From assembly GCA_964567295.1 (NCBI GenBank), contig CAZMLU010000002.1:14418-78417 (forward strand): 64,000 nucleotides of DNA, written 5' to 3'. Source of the stretch: SLJK01 sp964567295 (GTDB taxonomy: Bacteria > Bacillota > Dethiobacteria > DTU022 > UBA8154). Every line of letters starts with the position of its first letter. Positions within the stretch are counted from its first letter, which is position 1. A model generated the notes under the pieces. It had not been told where the DNA came from. It saw only the letters and a program-made list of their open reading frames with translations, and searched no databases. A program made the translations under genes and the position numbers. This document shows positions 62,305-64,000 of this stretch, one piece after another.

Positions 62305-63819
62305 ATGACCACTACTATTGGAGAGCTGTCAACCAGGTGCGCCAGGCGCTATCCTAACAAAAACGCCACCGTTTTCCGGGGGGAAGCCCAGACATTTGCT
62401 GCTTTTAACGGGCGGGTCAACCAGCTTGTGCATTATTTCAACAACACAGGTTTAAAAAAGGGAGACAAAGTGGGTGTCCTAAGCTACAACAGCCCGAGGG
62501 TGCTGGAGATCATTTTTGCCACCGCCAAGGCTGGCCTGGTATATGTTCCGGTTAACTTCAGGCTGGCTCCCCCAGAGATGAAGTTTATCGTGGAAGACGC
62601 AGAAATATCTCTGCTATTCGTGGGAAAAGGTTTCAGGGAAACTAGCGGTTCCCTCCGGAGCGAAAATTTTCCTTCCGTTATCTCCATGGAAGAAGAATAC
62701 GAAGAGCTGTTATACAGTCTCTCTCTGGATGAACCGGAGCTTCTACCCGCTCCCGGCGACCTCTTCGCCATCTTTTATACCAGTGGCACTACGGGAGGTC
62801 CCAAGGGGGTAATGCTCTCCCATGAAAACTTTCTTTCCGCAGTCCTAAACAGCGTCATTGCTTACCGCCTGGGGCCTTATGACGTCTGCTACCACGCTAT
62901 GCCTTTTTATCACACTATGGAGGTTTCCATGGCCATGTGCCAATTTTACGTTGGGGGGAGCAATATTATCACCGACGTCTTTGACCCCTGTGATTTCTGG
63001 GAGATAGTCTCCCGAGAGAAAGTAACCTTTATGACCCTTGTGCCTACCATGCTGAGGGCCATCCTGGATGTCTTCCAAGAAGGCGGTTATCATAAAGGCT
63101 CCTTTAAAAAGTTCGGTATAGGGGGGCAGGTTGTCCCCAGGGAATTAGTGCGCCGCACCCTGGAGACCTTGGGTGACCAGACCGTCTTTAATGTCTACGG
63201 GCTTACAGAAGCTTCCCCGCTACTCACCTGCCTCCCCCTGGAAGAGTATGTGCTGGGAAATGAGAAAGAAAAGCGTCTTAATTCGGTGGGCATAGAGCTA
63301 TTTAGCTGCCACGTCAAAGTAGTTGACCAGGAGGACAGGGAGGTTGCCCCGGGGGAGCAAGGAGAAATTATTGCCAGGGGGCCGAATATTATGCAGGGCT
63401 ACTGGAAAAGGCCTCAAGAGACAAAGGAGGCCCTGCGGGGCGGCTGGCTGCGAACCGGCGATATAGGGACGGTGGATCATGACTCCTATATATACGTAGT
63501 GGACCGCAAGAAGGACCTGATTATTAGCGGCGGCGAAAATATTTCCCCCTACGAGGTGGAAGAGGTTCTCTACTGCCACCCCAGTCTCTCTGAATGCGCT
63601 GTTATTGGTGTTCCCGATGAAAAATGGGGGGAGAAAATTGAGGCAGTGGTGAGCCTGAAAAATGGTAAGGATATATCGGAAATGGAGATCATTGAATTTT
63701 GTCGGAATAACCTGGCCGCTTACAAGATCCCCAGGAGTGTAAGAATCCTGGAATCTCTCCCCAAAGACCCGGTCGGTAAAATACAGAAAAAAGTGCTGCG
63801 GGAGGGAGTGGCCCGCTAG
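62305..63819 (+). CDS. AMP-forming acyl-CoA (aryl-CoA) synthetase under Trp T-box control
   Basis: The ANL-family enzyme activates a carboxylic acid as acyl-AMP and transfers it to CoA. The 504-aa product has YTSGTTGGPKGVMLSH (A3 motif), VYGLTEASPLLT (A5), GWLRTGDIG (A7), DRKKDLIISGGENISP (A8) and the catalytic lysine in PKDPVGKIQKK (A10). The start is the ATG with GGAGGA 9 nt upstream; the longer frame from 62227 begins in leader sequence. Control by tryptophan limitation is unusual for this family. An indole or aromatic acid substrate linked to tryptophan metabolism is plausible but not shown by the sequence. Confidence 0.9.
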   Translation: MTTTIGELSTRCARRYPNKNATVFRGEAQTFAAFNGRVNQLVHYFNNTGLKKGDKVGVLSYNSPRVLEIIFATAKAGLVYVPVNFRLAPPEMKFIVEDAEISLLFVGKGFRETSGSLRSENFPSVISMEEEYEELLYSLSLDEPELLPAPGDLFAIFYTSGTTGGPKGVMLSHENFLSAVLNSVIAYRLGPYDVCYHAMPFYHTMEVSMAMCQFYVGGSNIITDVFDPCDFWEIVSREKVTFMTLVPTMLRAILDVFQEGGYHKGSFKKFGIGGQVVPRELVRRTLETLGDQTVFNVYGLTEASPLLTCLPLEEYVLGNEKEKRLNSVGIELFSCHVKVVDQEDREVAPGEQGEIIARGPNIMQGYWKRPQETKEALRGGWLRTGDIGTVDHDSYIYVVDRKKDLIISGGENISPYEVEEVLYCHPSLSECAVIGVPDEKWGEKIEAVVSLKNGKDISEMEIIEFCRNNLAAYKIPRSVRILESLPKDPVGKIQKKVLREGVAR

Positions 63820-63891
63820 CAGCACTATATAGCACTTTGCATAAAAGTTGACAATAATTCCTTCCCCCTGTCAGCAGGGGTGGTAAAAACA

Positions 63892-64000
63892 GTGAACGAG
63901 AGTAGTAGCTTCCCAGCGGCGGTGCAGAGAGCCGGAGCAAGGTGTGAGCCCGGCCCGGGCGCAGGAAGTGAATGGACTCGGGAGTTGCCAAGGCGAAAGG
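63892..64000 (+). promoter_or_regulatory. Second Trp-type T-box riboswitch (cut by the window end)
   Basis: About 105 nt match the first T-box almost base for base, with the same AGUAGUAG loop strand and UGAA-UGG-A specifier (UGG at 63973-63975). The antiterminator part and the gene it controls lie beyond the window. The high identity points to recent duplication. Confidence 0.85.

Noticed and set aside
63848..63890. TTGACA before the second T-box as a promoter
   Set aside because: No acceptable -10 box at 16-18 bp; a CCCCTG/CAGGGG hairpin is there instead, without a U-run.

Overview
The window looks like a scaffold from a low- to mid-GC Gram-positive anaerobe of the Clostridia grade (Bacillota). 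The evidence is the divIC-S1-ppx-tilS-hpt-ftsH and folE-folP-folB-folK-coaX neighbourhoods that Bacillota share, the Asp23/AmaP envelope operon, T-box leaders, a tetrahydrofolate riboswitch, formate-tetrahydrofolate ligase, an MttB-family methyltransferase and a cobalamin uptake and salvage cluster. A Dethiobacter- or Syntrophomonas-like relative would fit, but no rRNA is present to settle it. A 100-N gap at 29558-29657 shows that this is a draft assembly.

Layout. 1-1160: the start of a Cas6-type gene that runs off the left edge, then a 28-bp perfect palindrome, a tiny ribbon-helix-helix-like gene and an IS200-like transposase homologue that has lost its HUH histidines. 1169-3775: clpB. 3912-7987 (minus): an eight-gene Mrp/Mbh-type Na+/H+ antiporter operon without the large MrpA subunit. 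8208-9647: MttB-family methyltransferase. 9780-14020 (minus): folate operon with a THF riboswitch, plus coaX. 14277-25904 (minus): fhs, then the ftsH-hpt-tilS-ppx-S1-divIC-mazG-flippase block. 26197-30082: FAD oxidase, phosphoesterase, tRNA-Leu and the Asp23 stress operon. 30328-37517: MscS channel, three tRNAs, a transpeptidase plus FHA-FtsW fusion, and membrane proteins. 37574-42275 (minus): CobU, an ATP pyrophosphatase and a BtuFCD transporter. 42443-43829: a graveyard of MATE, methyltransferase and sulfatase fragments. 43894-55522: two-component system, amidase, BaeRF protein, HU, M23 peptidase and CopA. 55715-61539: MBL hydrolase facing a five-gene operon. 61824-64000: a Trp-type T-box, an acyl-CoA ligase and a second copy of the same T-box cut by the window end.

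The most notable system is the minus-strand operon 61539-56411: a tandem-GNAT protein (MshD-like), inositol-3-phosphate synthase, a FemAB/BioF2-like GNAT protein, an MshA-type glycosyltransferase and a PIG-L deacetylase (MshB/BshB-like). Together these encode all the recognisable steps of mycothiol synthesis except the cysteine ligase MshC. Mycothiol is regarded as actinobacterial, so a complete inositol-glucosamine thiol pathway, or a related inositol glycoconjugate pathway, in a clostridial organism would be new. The FemAB-like gene inside the operon is a candidate for the missing aminoacyl step.

The other connected theme is one-carbon and corrinoid metabolism: folate synthesis under folate feedback, Fhs, the MttB-like enzyme and B12 uptake are all in the same 40 kb. 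Regulation visible in the sequence includes the THF riboswitch, two T-boxes, one good sigma-A promoter and several intrinsic terminators.
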